A DNA stretch of 7,977 nucleotides from Planctomycetota bacterium (GCA_030637065.1 DAOVVQ010000177.1:1-7977); one strand, 5' to 3'; counted from the first letter of the stretch, positions 1 through 6,028 are shown. Notes: generated by a model not told the origin, from the letters alone. Program-made: numbers and translations.

Positions 1-1155
1 AGTGGCATATATCTCCCTGAACTTTTGGGCCGCCTTCTGATGTTCGCCGGTCGCCACAGTCGTCATCAGCCGGCTGACACTCTGCAAGATATCTATGGCC
101 GGATAATGACCACGGTCCGCCAGTTTCCGAGAAAGAACGATATGACCGTCAAGAAGCGACCGCGCACTGTCGGCCACAGGATCACTCAAATCGTCCCCCT
201 CGACCAGAACCGTCAAAATACCCGTAATACTCCCCTTGTCGCTGCAACCAAGCCGCTCGATCAATCTCGGCAGAAGCGAAAACACACTCGGACAATAACC
301 CTTTGTCGCCGGAGGCTCACCAGCCGCCAAACCAATCTCACGCTGGGCCTGGGCAAACCGCGTCAACGAATCCATCATGAAAAGAACATTTTTGCCCTGA
401 TCACGAAAATATTCCGCAATCGTCGCAGCCACAAACGCCGCCTTAACACGCTGAATAGGAGCAGAATCGCTTGTCGCTACCACAACTACGCTGCGGGCAA
501 GACCCTCCGGGCCAAGATCCTTTTCCAGGAACTCCCGAACCTCCCTGCCACGCTCGCCAACCAGCGCGACAACGTTCACATCGGCCTCGCTGCTCTTTGC
601 GATCTCGCCTAAAAGAACGCTCTTGCCGACCCCGCTGCCGGAAAATATCCCGACCCGCTGGCCCTTGCCGCACGTCAATATCCCGTCGATCGCACGGATG
701 CCCAACGAAAGGGGCTCGCTTATCATCTTACGCGTCAGAGGCGGAGGGCTGGTGTTATCAAGAGCCCGCCTTTCACCCCCCAAAAGATCGCCCTTACCGT
801 CCATCGGTCGACCGAGACCGTCCAGAACCCGCCCCATTATCCGATCGTCAAGGCTGATGTAACGCGGCTCATTGACCGATGTCACCGTATCGCCAGGACA
901 AATCCCGTCGATATGCTCAAGCGGCAAAAGTAACAGCCGATCCGCCTTAAACCCGATCACCTCCGCTAATATCATTCGTCCATCCTGGAGCCGAATACTG
1001 CAAAGCTCGCCAAGCCCGACGCACGGACCGCTGCTCTCAACCGTCAGGCCCGATACCCGAACGATAGAACCCTTGCATTCCAGCAGATTCACCTCACCCA
1101 ACGCACGATGAAACCGCTCAAAATCCACAAATCCGTCATTAACGCCGTCAGCCAT
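1..1155 (-). CDS. fliI: Flagellar type III export ATPase FliI (3' end outside window)
   Basis: FliI is the cytoplasmic ATPase of the flagellar export apparatus; it forms a hexamer with FliH/FliJ and helps deliver rod, hook and filament subunits to the export gate. 385 codons are visible and the frame stays open at the left edge; FliI is usually about 430-460 aa, so roughly 50-70 C-terminal residues are missing. Seen: beta-barrel-like N-terminal part (about 25-95), Walker A GSGVGKS at 173-179 (Lys178), GERGRE at 200-205 (Glu201 lies 23 residues after the Walker lysine, as the catalytic Glu of Salmonella FliI does), Walker B VLFMMDS with Asp262, and the FliI signatures GEPPATKGY (279-287) and DRGHYPAID (347-355). 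The ATG at 1155 overlaps the fliH stop by 8 bases (ATGGCTGA) and has AAGGA 10 bases upstream, so translation is probably coupled. F1-ATPase beta and virulence-type ATPases are less likely given these motifs and the neighbours. Confidence 0.97.
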   Translation of the reverse strand, partial: MADGVNDGFVDFERFHRALGEVNLLECKGSIVRVSGLTVESSGPCVGLGELCSIRLQDGRMILAEVIGFKADRLLLLPLEHIDGICPGDTVTSVNEPRYISLDDRIMGRVLDGLGRPMDGKGDLLGGERRALDNTSPPPLTRKMISEPLSLGIRAIDGILTCGKGQRVGIFSGSGVGKSVLLGEIAKSSEADVNVVALVGERGREVREFLEKDLGPEGLARSVVVVATSDSAPIQRVKAAFVAATIAEYFRDQGKNVLFMMDSLTRFAQAQREIGLAAGEPPATKGYCPSVFSLLPRLIERLGCSDKGSITGILTVLVEGDDLSDPVADSARSLLDGHIVLSRKLADRGHYPAIDILQSVSRLMTTVATGEHQKAAQKFREIYAT

Positions 1156-1708
1156 TAGCCTTCTTTCCTTCCAATGCCTCGCCAACCTGCCGCAGATGCT
1201 CCTCGATGAAATATTCGACCATCCCCTTGTCCGTCTCAACAACACACTCCGCCGGCCCGATCCCCGGATCCGCCGACAGCTTCACCGACGAAAGAATATC
1301 GCCATCGGCCTTGTCGGCAATCTTCTTATATTCCGAAAGATCACCCGGATTGACGCGAATAACCACATCCTGTCCCGATGGCGCCGCCTTAAGAGCCTCC
1401 TGAATTATCTTCGATATATCGTATTTTCCGCTTCCGATCTCCTTGAGAAGTATCTTCTCCGCGATCTGAACACTCAGCCGGGCGATCTGCTCGCGATGGC
1501 TGCTGAACACCTCTTCATGAAATTTCGTCAGCTCCTGCGCAGCCTTATCGAGCGCCGCACAAATGCCCTCAACCCTTTCGCCCGACGCCTGCGTCACCTC
1601 TGCTTCGATCGGCAAGTCGGCAAGCGCAGCCTCCGAACTGACCGCTCCGTCGACCATATTCACCGACGCGATCGCCGTATTCATATTAACTGAAAGTTTC
1701 TCGCTCAT
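1148..1708 (-). CDS. fliH: Flagellar export ATPase regulator/stator FliH
   Basis: FliH dimerises, binds and restrains FliI, and links the ATPase to the C-ring and export gate. The 186-aa product is short for the family (about 220-250). The C-terminal half carries the FliH/HrpE-like pattern: an amphipathic helix rich in Glu/Lys (about 55-92), then the beta strand VVIRVNPGDL (115-124) and the ADPGIGPAECVVET segment (146-159) with G-M-V-E-Y-F following, equivalent to the usual 'ET-x-x-G-x-V-D' region. The N-terminal 45 residues are weakly conserved and contain no tryptophan; indeed I find no Trp anywhere, unlike Salmonella FliH, whose N-terminal Trp pair anchors it to FliN and FlhA. The start codon directly abuts the fliG stop (TAAATG) and has no strong Shine-Dalgarno, pointing to coupled translation. 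An internal Met at residue 9 is an alternative start. Identity rests on the C-terminal pattern plus the position between fliG and fliI. Confidence 0.92.
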   Translation of the reverse strand: MSEKLSVNMNTAIASVNMVDGAVSSEAALADLPIEAEVTQASGERVEGICAALDKAAQELTKFHEEVFSSHREQIARLSVQIAEKILLKEIGSGKYDISKIIQEALKAAPSGQDVVIRVNPGDLSEYKKIADKADGDILSSVKLSADPGIGPAECVVETDKGMVEYFIEEHLRQVGEALEGKKANG

Positions 1709-2719
1709 TTAATCGTCTTCTATAAACAAAAGTTCCTCGGCTTCGTTCGCTTCCCGCAGCGGCTTGGCAACATCTTCACGCGCCGCAATAATATCCTTCT
1801 TACGAGGCTCCGACATCAGCGAAATCTCTTCGTCGACCATCTCAGACATACGCTCCGAGATATTCGATCGAATCTTTGTCGTAACCATCAGATCGGCACC
1901 GTGCAGGGCCTTCGCCAAAACGCCCGCATCAACCTTACGAAGGGCTTCCTGAAGAGAACGGTCTTCGATCTTGACAATATCCTCCCACGTTACCATCAAC
2001 GCCTTGATCATCTTGCCCGTCTCTTCGTCATTACCTTCTATCTCCTCCAAGAGAACATCGCGTTTGTCCTTGTCAAGGCCACTTAGCACGATCGCAACAT
2101 TGCGAAGCGTCTGCTCGGGCGGGACCTCCTCGATAGGTCCGTGCTGCTCGTCCGTAAGTTCCATCAGTCTCTTACAAACCATCTCGCCTATACGACGAGT
2201 CGTCCTGCCGGATAGCTCACTCGGCCTGGTCATCTTCCACACCACCTTCAAACCGGCCTCCTCATTCAGACGAGCTAACACCTCAGTGCTCAGTTTTGCC
2301 GGCAAAGACGAAAGAACCACCGCAATCGCCTGATGAGGCTCGCCTTCCAATGCCATGGCTATCTGCGCCGGACTCGCCGACGTCAGACCGATAAACGGAT
2401 CCTTGTCACGAATAGCCTTCTGCATATCTTCCTGAAGCCTCAGCGCCTGATCGCTGCCCGCCGTGCCCTTGAGCATATTGCTTACAAAGCTCTGCACGTG
2501 CATCGTGCCCGATTGCGGCTGGCTTATCACCGTACAAAACTCCTTCATCGCACCCGTCGCCTCATCGGACTGCCCCTGCCCCGTCGCATCGATCTGCGAC
2601 AGCTCCATCGCAACCTTTTGAACAACTTCCGCAGGCTGACCCTTCAACAGTTCGGAAGCCGTTACTGAATCAAGATTTGTCAGCAGCATCGCAGCCTTGC
2701 GTAGTCCGCTCAGTCCCAT
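1709..2719 (-). CDS. fliG: Flagellar motor switch protein FliG
   Basis: FliG forms the upper C-ring, binds FliF through its N-domain and meets the stator (MotA) through its C-domain, so it carries torque and switching. The 336-aa length is normal. N-domain about 1-100 (GLRKAAMLLTNL, equivalent to the usual 'G-x-x-K-A-A-x-L-L'); middle domain about 110-195 with EPHQ at 127-130 in place of the usual EHPQ; C-domain about 200-330 with EDIVKIEDRSLQEALRKVD (246-264). Aligning by eye to E. coli FliG, torque-helix positions R281, D288, D289 and R297 correspond to Arg290, Glu297, Glu298 and Arg306, while K264 is His273. The MFXF hinge motif reads MVTW (242-245). The C-terminus is acidic (LLFIEDD). A GAGGAG ribosome-binding site lies inside the end of fliF, 9 bases before the ATG; only 3 bases separate the genes. 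The identity is secure; the motif substitutions are unusual. Confidence 0.97.
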   Translation of the reverse strand: MGLSGLRKAAMLLTNLDSVTASELLKGQPAEVVQKVAMELSQIDATGQGQSDEATGAMKEFCTVISQPQSGTMHVQSFVSNMLKGTAGSDQALRLQEDMQKAIRDKDPFIGLTSASPAQIAMALEGEPHQAIAVVLSSLPAKLSTEVLARLNEEAGLKVVWKMTRPSELSGRTTRRIGEMVCKRLMELTDEQHGPIEEVPPEQTLRNVAIVLSGLDKDKRDVLLEEIEGNDEETGKMIKALMVTWEDIVKIEDRSLQEALRKVDAGVLAKALHGADLMVTTKIRSNISERMSEMVDEEISLMSEPRKKDIIAAREDVAKPLREANEAEELLFIEDD

Positions 2720-2722
2720 CCG

Positions 2723-4258
2723 TTACTTCTCCTCAGCTAACCAACTGGCGAACAGTTGACGTACCTGTTCAGGGTTATCCTGCAATTGGCTCGCTATCTG
2801 CTGGCGAAGATCCAATTGCCCCCCACCACCGGCGCCAAGCATCCCTGCATTGCCGGTCTCAGCCAATCCGCCCATCGCCGCAACATCGCCGGAGGCCTTG
2901 TTCTTGGCACCGGAAAATATCTTCAATACCAGCAACGCACACACCGCCAATAAACCCATAGACGATTGACGGGCAATCTCTATATAACGACTGAGCTTCT
3001 CGTAACCGCCCGAATCGTCCGCCAACGCAATCAATGGACGGGAAAACATGATATCCTTCACCGTCAGAGAACCGGCATCCTTGAGCAGTTCCGGACCGAC
3101 GGCATTGCGGATGATCTCCGTTACATCCTCGACACTCATTATCTTGGTTATCTCAGGCTCAGGAGGCGTCGCCGGGGGCTCTTCGCCCTCGGGAATCACT
3201 ACAGGCGTGACAATGCTAAGATCGACAAACGCGGCAACAGAAAGCGAAACGATCTCGCCGGGAACATCCGACTTCGTCGTCACCGTCATCGGAACCTTGT
3301 ACTTATTCGTGATCGTTTCCGACTTTTCCGTGCTGCCGGCGGAAAGCTCATTGCCCTCCGAATCGGTCGTTCCAGGCAGAACTGTCGAACCGCTCTCGAT
3401 GATCTCCTCCTCGGCCATGCCCTTTTCGTACAGCGTCGTCTGAACCGTCTCGCTCGTCAGATCAACCGTCGCGCTTACCTTAATGGATACGCGACCGGGA
3501 CCGAGAACCTTATCGAGCATATCGGTAAGATTCCCGCCGATCGTCTGCTCGACACGCTCCTTATAATCCATAAACGAATTGGCCATACCGACACCGGTGT
3601 TATTGCCGCCCTTACTCGTCAGCAGACCCGTACTGTCGGCGATGGTAACATTCTCAACGCCAAGACCCTCGACCGCACCGGCAACTATATGAGTGATCGC
3701 CGCCACACTCGAGGCGCCTATCGACCAACCCGGCCTGACTTTCAGCACCACAGCAGCCGTCGCCTCCTGACTGCCGCCGCCGAACATCGTCTCTTCCGGA
3801 CGGGTAATATGAACACGAGCAGAAAGCACACCGTCGATCATCTGGATCGTCTTGGCAAGCTCGTCCTGGATCGCACGGTTCTTGTTGAGCTGCTGAACCA
3901 GGGGACTAACACCGATCTTCTCGTCGTCAAATATACCGTAACCGCTCTTCGATGCCGCAGGCAAGCCCTCCTTCGCCATGTCAAGACGCAGCTTGTAAAC
4001 CTGGTCCGAGGGAACATATATACTACCGCCGCCGTTACGCAACTGATACTCGACACCCGCCTCGGCGATCTTATCGACTATCGCTCCGGCACTATCGGCG
4101 GAAAGACCGCTGTAAAGGATCTGCATGTCGGCATTCGCCGCCCACTTCGTCAGCAAAACACCGGTGATAACACAAGCCATCACTATCGCCGCAAGAAGAC
4201 CCCGCTGAACAATTCCAACCTTCTGCCAAACCGCGTTTGTCTTTTGAAAAAGCCCCAT
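2723..4258 (-). CDS. fliF: Flagellar MS-ring protein FliF
   Basis: FliF builds the inner-membrane MS ring on which rotor, export gate and rod assemble. At 511 aa it is slightly short for the family (about 530-570). In order: cytoplasmic N-terminus; transmembrane segment 1 (about 19-39); YscJ/FliF periplasmic domain (about 46-215), including YVPSDQVYKLRLDMAKEGLP (81-100), SGYGIFD (105-111), NRAIQDELAKTI (127-138) and SARVHITRPEETMF (146-159); the third ring-building region (about 228-345) interrupted by an acidic Ser/Gly/Thr-rich stretch (282-318) matching the beta-collar insertion; a Pro/Glu-rich linker (355-369); transmembrane segment 2 (about 433-449); a short Gly/Ala-rich cytoplasmic linker; and the FliG-binding tail (480-511, ending NPEQVRQLFASWLAEEK). 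GAGG lies 11 bases before the ATG, a somewhat long spacing. It is separated from fliE by 105 bases. Confidence 0.97.
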   Translation of the reverse strand: MGLFQKTNAVWQKVGIVQRGLLAAIVMACVITGVLLTKWAANADMQILYSGLSADSAGAIVDKIAEAGVEYQLRNGGGSIYVPSDQVYKLRLDMAKEGLPAASKSGYGIFDDEKIGVSPLVQQLNKNRAIQDELAKTIQMIDGVLSARVHITRPEETMFGGGSQEATAAVVLKVRPGWSIGASSVAAITHIVAGAVEGLGVENVTIADSTGLLTSKGGNNTGVGMANSFMDYKERVEQTIGGNLTDMLDKVLGPGRVSIKVSATVDLTSETVQTTLYEKGMAEEEIIESGSTVLPGTTDSEGNELSAGSTEKSETITNKYKVPMTVTTKSDVPGEIVSLSVAAFVDLSIVTPVVIPEGEEPPATPPEPEITKIMSVEDVTEIIRNAVGPELLKDAGSLTVKDIMFSRPLIALADDSGGYEKLSRYIEIARQSSMGLLAVCALLVLKIFSGAKNKASGDVAAMGGLAETGNAGMLGAGGGGQLDLRQQIASQLQDNPEQVRQLFASWLAEEK

Positions 4259-4363
4259 GGACTACTCAACCTCTTGTATAATCGATGCAAAAATTTCCGA
4301 TCCCGGCTTCACGCCAAAACCCTTTTATTTCCGCTGCATTCGCAAAAACATGCCCAAACAATG
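4259..4363 (-). other. fliE-fliF intergenic spacer
   Basis: This 105-base gap is the largest inside the operon. Read in the transcript direction it is A/T-rich with T-runs and ends in the fliF ribosome-binding site. I see no strong hairpin, no GG-N10-GC sigma-54 motif and no good sigma-70 pair. A TAAA and a GCCGGGAT are present with a 16-base gap, a poor match to the flagellar sigma-28 consensus (TAAA-N15-GCCGATAA). Confidence 0.5.
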
Positions 4364-4666
4364 TTACAACTGCGTCTTCATCGTTTCCTTGTAAGCTTCC
4401 ACAAGCTTGTTGCGAACACCGACAAGTAGCTTAAAGCTCATGTCAGCCTTCGCCACAGACGCGATCACCGAGTTGACATCCTGGCTCTTGCCGCTGAGAA
4501 GATCCGAGATCGACATATTCGCCTCGTTCTGATGCTCATTGGCGTCCCGAAGCGACTTGCTCACCGCCTTGCCGAAATTCACACCACCTTCGCTCGAACC
4601 CGGCAGCTTCTCAGCCGGCATGTTTAACGATATCGAACTTATCTGCGGATTTAAACTTACATTCAT
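4364..4666 (-). CDS. fliE: Flagellar hook-basal body protein FliE
   Basis: FliE is a small exported protein that joins the MS ring to the proximal rod (FlgB/FlgC) and is an early export substrate. The 100-aa length matches the family (about 100-110). The helical C-terminal half has the family signature: FGKAVSKSLRDANEHQNEAN (31-50), a central SVIASVAKADMSFKLLVGVR stretch (66-85), and NKLVEAYKETMKTQL (86-100), equivalent to the usual 'VRNKLVEAYQEIMRMQV'. The N-terminal 30 residues are Ser/Asn-rich and probably disordered, as expected of an exported protein without a cleaved signal. GAGG sits 7 bases before the ATG, fixing the start. It lies 33 bases downstream of flgC, as in many flgB-flgC-fliE-fliF clusters. 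Confidence 0.97.
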   Translation of the reverse strand: MNVSLNPQISSISLNMPAEKLPGSSEGGVNFGKAVSKSLRDANEHQNEANMSISDLLSGKSQDVNSVIASVAKADMSFKLLVGVRNKLVEAYKETMKTQL

Positions 4667-4667
4667 T

Positions 4668-4707
4668 TCTATTCCTCGTTTACTTCAACCGTTTCTTGTT
4701 TACTTCA
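4668..4707 (-). repeat. Imperfect 20-base tandem duplication across the flgC stop
   Basis: In transcript direction, TGAAGTAAAC occurs at 4707-4698 and again at 4687-4678, exactly 20 bases apart. The 10 bases after each copy match at 5 of 10 positions, giving 15 of 20 overall. Copy one holds the flgC stop (AAG TAA); copy two leads into the GAGG ribosome-binding site of fliE. It looks like a short duplication that created most of the flgC-fliE spacer. Confidence 0.55.
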
Positions 4708-5107
4708 GTAATTCCAACCCCACCTCAACCATCTTCTGGTATCTCTTAAGAATCGCGGCATTAGCCTGATATACACGACTCGCAAAATTCATGTTAATCA
4801 TCTCACTTGCCCAATCAACGTTCGGCATCGTAACATAACCCTCCTCGTCAGCATCAGGATGACCGGGCTTGAGGACCCTCTTCATCTCACCCATATCCTT
4901 GACAACATCGGCGATCCGGACCCCGCCCAACCCGTCTTCATCCGCTTCCAGTAACGCCTCAAGACGACGATACGGCTTGCCATCGCCGGCGTCGGTCGTC
5001 TGAACGTTAACTATATTCGAACTGATCACATCCATCTGACGGCTCTGTGCCTTCAAACCGGATACCGCAATGTCAATCGTACCGAACATGCCGCCGCTTA
5101 TTTCCAT
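4700..5107 (-). CDS. flgC: Flagellar proximal rod protein FlgC
   Basis: FlgC is a proximal rod subunit in the periplasmic drive shaft, exported by the flagellar type III system. The chosen start gives 135 aa, the normal family length. The N-terminal rod signature is IDIAVSGLKAQSRQMDVISS (11-30) followed by NIVNVQTT (31-38), with Val where most homologues have Ala (NIANVNTT); PYRR follows at 45-48. The C-terminal signature is YVTMPNVDWASEMINMNFAS (91-110), then RVYQAN and the ending LELLK. The frame is open upstream to 5143, but the ATG at 5107 has AAGGA at 8 bases and gives the family-typical N-terminus, so I prefer it; an internal Met at 5089 is less likely. It lies 74 bases downstream of flgB. 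Confidence 0.96.
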   Translation of the reverse strand: MEISGGMFGTIDIAVSGLKAQSRQMDVISSNIVNVQTTDAGDGKPYRRLEALLEADEDGLGGVRIADVVKDMGEMKRVLKPGHPDADEEGYVTMPNVDWASEMINMNFASRVYQANAAILKRYQKMVEVGLELLK

Positions 5108-5181
5108 CTCAATATTCCTTTGCCATACTGCAATACAATTCAAACCGGCTTAACGCTGCGATCGCCGCCGTTCGTTACCTG

Positions 5182-5541
5182 CTACCTGACACTCATCGCA
5201 TCGCTCATCTGCCGATACTTCTTCTTCAATAGCAACGTAAATGTCTTATGCTTCAGGGAGTTCTTGACCATCTCGCCAACCTCCATATCCATCGAGACAT
5301 CGTTGCCATTGGCCTTAACAGGCGTATTCTTCGGCTGAAAAACCTCAGCCTCAAGCTCCGACTTGTCTATATCACCGCCCGCCTTCATCGCCTTTGCAAG
5401 CAAATCCTCGAACCGGACATCGCTACGCCGGAAATCAGGGGTGCCCATGTTCGCAACATTATTGGCGATCGTCTGCTGACGGACACCCTCTGCCCTGATC
5501 CCAGCCTCAAGATAATCCAATATGTTCATGCCACCAGCCAT
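5182..5541 (-). CDS. flgB: Flagellar proximal rod protein FlgB
   Basis: FlgB is a proximal rod subunit that works with FlgC, FlgF and FliE in the periplasm. With the start at 5541 the product is 119 aa, a little short for the family (about 125-140). It shows ANNVANMGTPDF at 26-37 (the conserved 'NNIANxxTPxY' rod motif), NGNDVSMDMEVGEM at 78-91 (equivalent to 'DGNNVDxDxEMxxL') and the C-terminal LLLKKKYRQMSDAM. The frame is open to 5649, but a strong sigma-54 promoter at 5582-5597 predicts a transcript starting near 5571, which rules out far-upstream starts. Of the remaining ATGs, 5541 has GGAG 9 bases upstream; 5556 would have only about 15 bases of leader with its GGGGAG falling on or before the transcript start; 5529 begins at MNILD. 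The start is therefore moderately certain. It is the first gene of the minus-strand operon. Confidence 0.93.
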   Translation of the reverse strand: MAGGMNILDYLEAGIRAEGVRQQTIANNVANMGTPDFRRSDVRFEDLLAKAMKAGGDIDKSELEAEVFQPKNTPVKANGNDVSMDMEVGEMVKNSLKHKTFTLLLKKKYRQMSDAMSVR

Positions 5542-5581
5542 AGCCAGATTCTCCATACATACATTTCGACTCCCCTTACTG

Positions 5582-5597
5582 AGCAAGAAGCGTGCCA
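5582..5597 (-). promoter_or_regulatory. Sigma-54 (-24/-12) promoter for the flgB operon
   Basis: On the minus strand the sequence is TGGCACGCTTCTTGCT. It matches the RpoN consensus TGGCACG-N4-TTGCW at every defined position, with the invariant GG (5596-5595) and GC (5584-5583) separated by exactly 10 bases. The expected transcript start is about 5571, some 30 bases before the preferred flgB ATG. Sigma-54 promoters need an AAA+ activator; none is encoded in the window. Confidence 0.9.
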
Positions 5598-5611
5598 AAC
5601 GACCAATTTCG

Positions 5612-5635
5612 CCCCCAAACCCACATCGCCCCCCC
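5612..5635 (-). other. Candidate G-quadruplex motif upstream of the flgB promoter
   Basis: The minus strand reads G7, CGATGT, G3, TTT, G5. The G7 run can be split as G3-G-G3, so the stretch meets the simple pattern of four G3+ runs with loops of 1-7 bases. It ends 15 bases upstream of the -24 element of the flgB promoter and lies on that operon's non-template strand. Chance occurrence in C-rich DNA is possible. Confidence 0.4.
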
Positions 5636-5862
5636 AATACACACCTCAAAACGCCGTTTCCGCATAATCATCCCTGAATCCCCCCCAACAAAGGCGCAAG
5701 GTTTCTATACAAACCGCTCTCTCACACAAAAAAATCCATCTCTCCCTCCAGCTACCGAAAAATCGCCCCTCCTGCCCCCTCATGGCCGGAAATACCTGTC
5801 GATAAAAGAGAAGCTTCTGCCGCCATCACCAAAATCGACCCGGCAACCCACAAGCCGACACC

Positions 5863-5891
5863 TTGACTTAAATGCGGTAAAGCTCTATCAA
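5863..5891 (+). promoter_or_regulatory. Possible sigma-70-type promoter upstream of fliK
   Basis: TTGACT (5863-5868; 5 of 6 to TTGACA), a 17-base spacer, and TATCAA (5886-5891; 4 of 6 to TATAAT). It would start transcription about 130 bases before fliK and upstream of the sigma-54 promoter. Support is a sequence match only. Confidence 0.25.
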
Positions 5892-5932
5892 TACTGCACT
5901 TATGACAATTGTGCCTCGCGACACATCTGCCC

Positions 5933-5948
5933 TGGCACACAATTTGCT
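5933..5948 (+). promoter_or_regulatory. Sigma-54 (-24/-12) promoter for fliK
   Basis: TGGCACACAATTTGCT matches the RpoN consensus: TGGCAC, then TTGCT, with GG (5934-5935) and GC (5946-5947) separated by exactly 10 bases. The expected start is near 5959, giving a leader of about 70 bases. The only deviation is A at the position after TGGCAC, where G is commonest but purines are tolerated. Confidence 0.88.
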
Positions 5949-5982
5949 AAAATATGACCGGAAGAAATGACTGAAATGGTAA

Positions 5983-5998
5983 ATTATTCGCAAATAAT
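5983..5998 (+). promoter_or_regulatory. Short A/T inverted repeat in the fliK leader
   Basis: ATTATT-CGCA-AATAAT forms a 6-base inverted repeat with a 4-base loop, inside the predicted fliK 5' leader and about 17 bases before its ribosome-binding site. All stem pairs are A-T, so an RNA hairpin would be weak; a protein-binding site is the alternative. Nothing further supports a role. Confidence 0.25.
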
Positions 5999-6014
5999 GG
6001 TAGAAATAATACAC

Positions 6015-6021
6015 AAGGAGG
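6015..6021 (+). promoter_or_regulatory. Strong ribosome-binding site of fliK
   Basis: AAGGAGG, a full match to the anti-Shine-Dalgarno core, 7 bases before the ATG at 6029. It is the best ribosome-binding site in the window and fixes the fliK start. Confidence 0.9.
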
Positions 6022-6028
6022 TTCCGTA

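Larger units (their letters stand above)
5598..5932. other. Divergent intergenic region between flgB and fliK promoters
   Basis: This 335-base stretch between the two sigma-54 promoters has no convincing gene; frames crossing it are short, Pro/Arg-rich and lack recognisable domains. It is C-rich on the plus strand with several C-runs of 5-7 (for example 5612-5616, 5629-5635, 5680-5686), and contains a perfect 10-base palindrome AGAAGCTTCT (5809-5818) and a GCAC-N11-GTGC inverted pair (5896-5914). It is where an enhancer-binding activator for either promoter would be expected to bind, but I cannot assign a site with confidence. Confidence 0.6.

Noticed and set aside
25..1111. Several plus-strand frames opposite fliI
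   Set aside because: They are basic, low-complexity and antisense to fliI, whose minus-strand frame reads through every conserved FliI motif.
4289..4345. Sigma-28-like TAAA ... GCCGGGAT in the fliE-fliF gap (minus strand)
   Set aside because: The gap is 16 instead of 15 bases and the -10 element matches only 5 of 8 positions; the surrounding genes are better explained by the sigma-54 promoter at flgB.
2966..4429. 487-codon open frame on the plus strand opposite fliF and the end of fliE
   Set aside because: It lies antisense to well-supported fliF, is strongly Arg/Leu/His-rich with no recognisable domain, and is explained by the codon bias of the real gene leaving few stops on the opposite strand.
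5662..5674. GG...GC pair on the minus strand resembling a sigma-54 site
   Set aside because: Spacing is 9, not 10, and the flanking bases do not match TGGCAC or TTGC.
5798..5805. GTCGATAA resembling a sigma-28 -10 element (GCCGATAA) upstream of fliK
   Set aside because: No TAAA at the required 15-base distance (CTCA instead), and it is over 220 bases from fliK.
5917..5933. Second minus-strand GG-N10-GC motif overlapping the fliK promoter
   Set aside because: Spacing is right but it reads GGGCAG...TCGC, missing the TTGC and the first T of TGGCAC, and would leave a leader of about 365 bases for flgB, which already has a full-consensus promoter.
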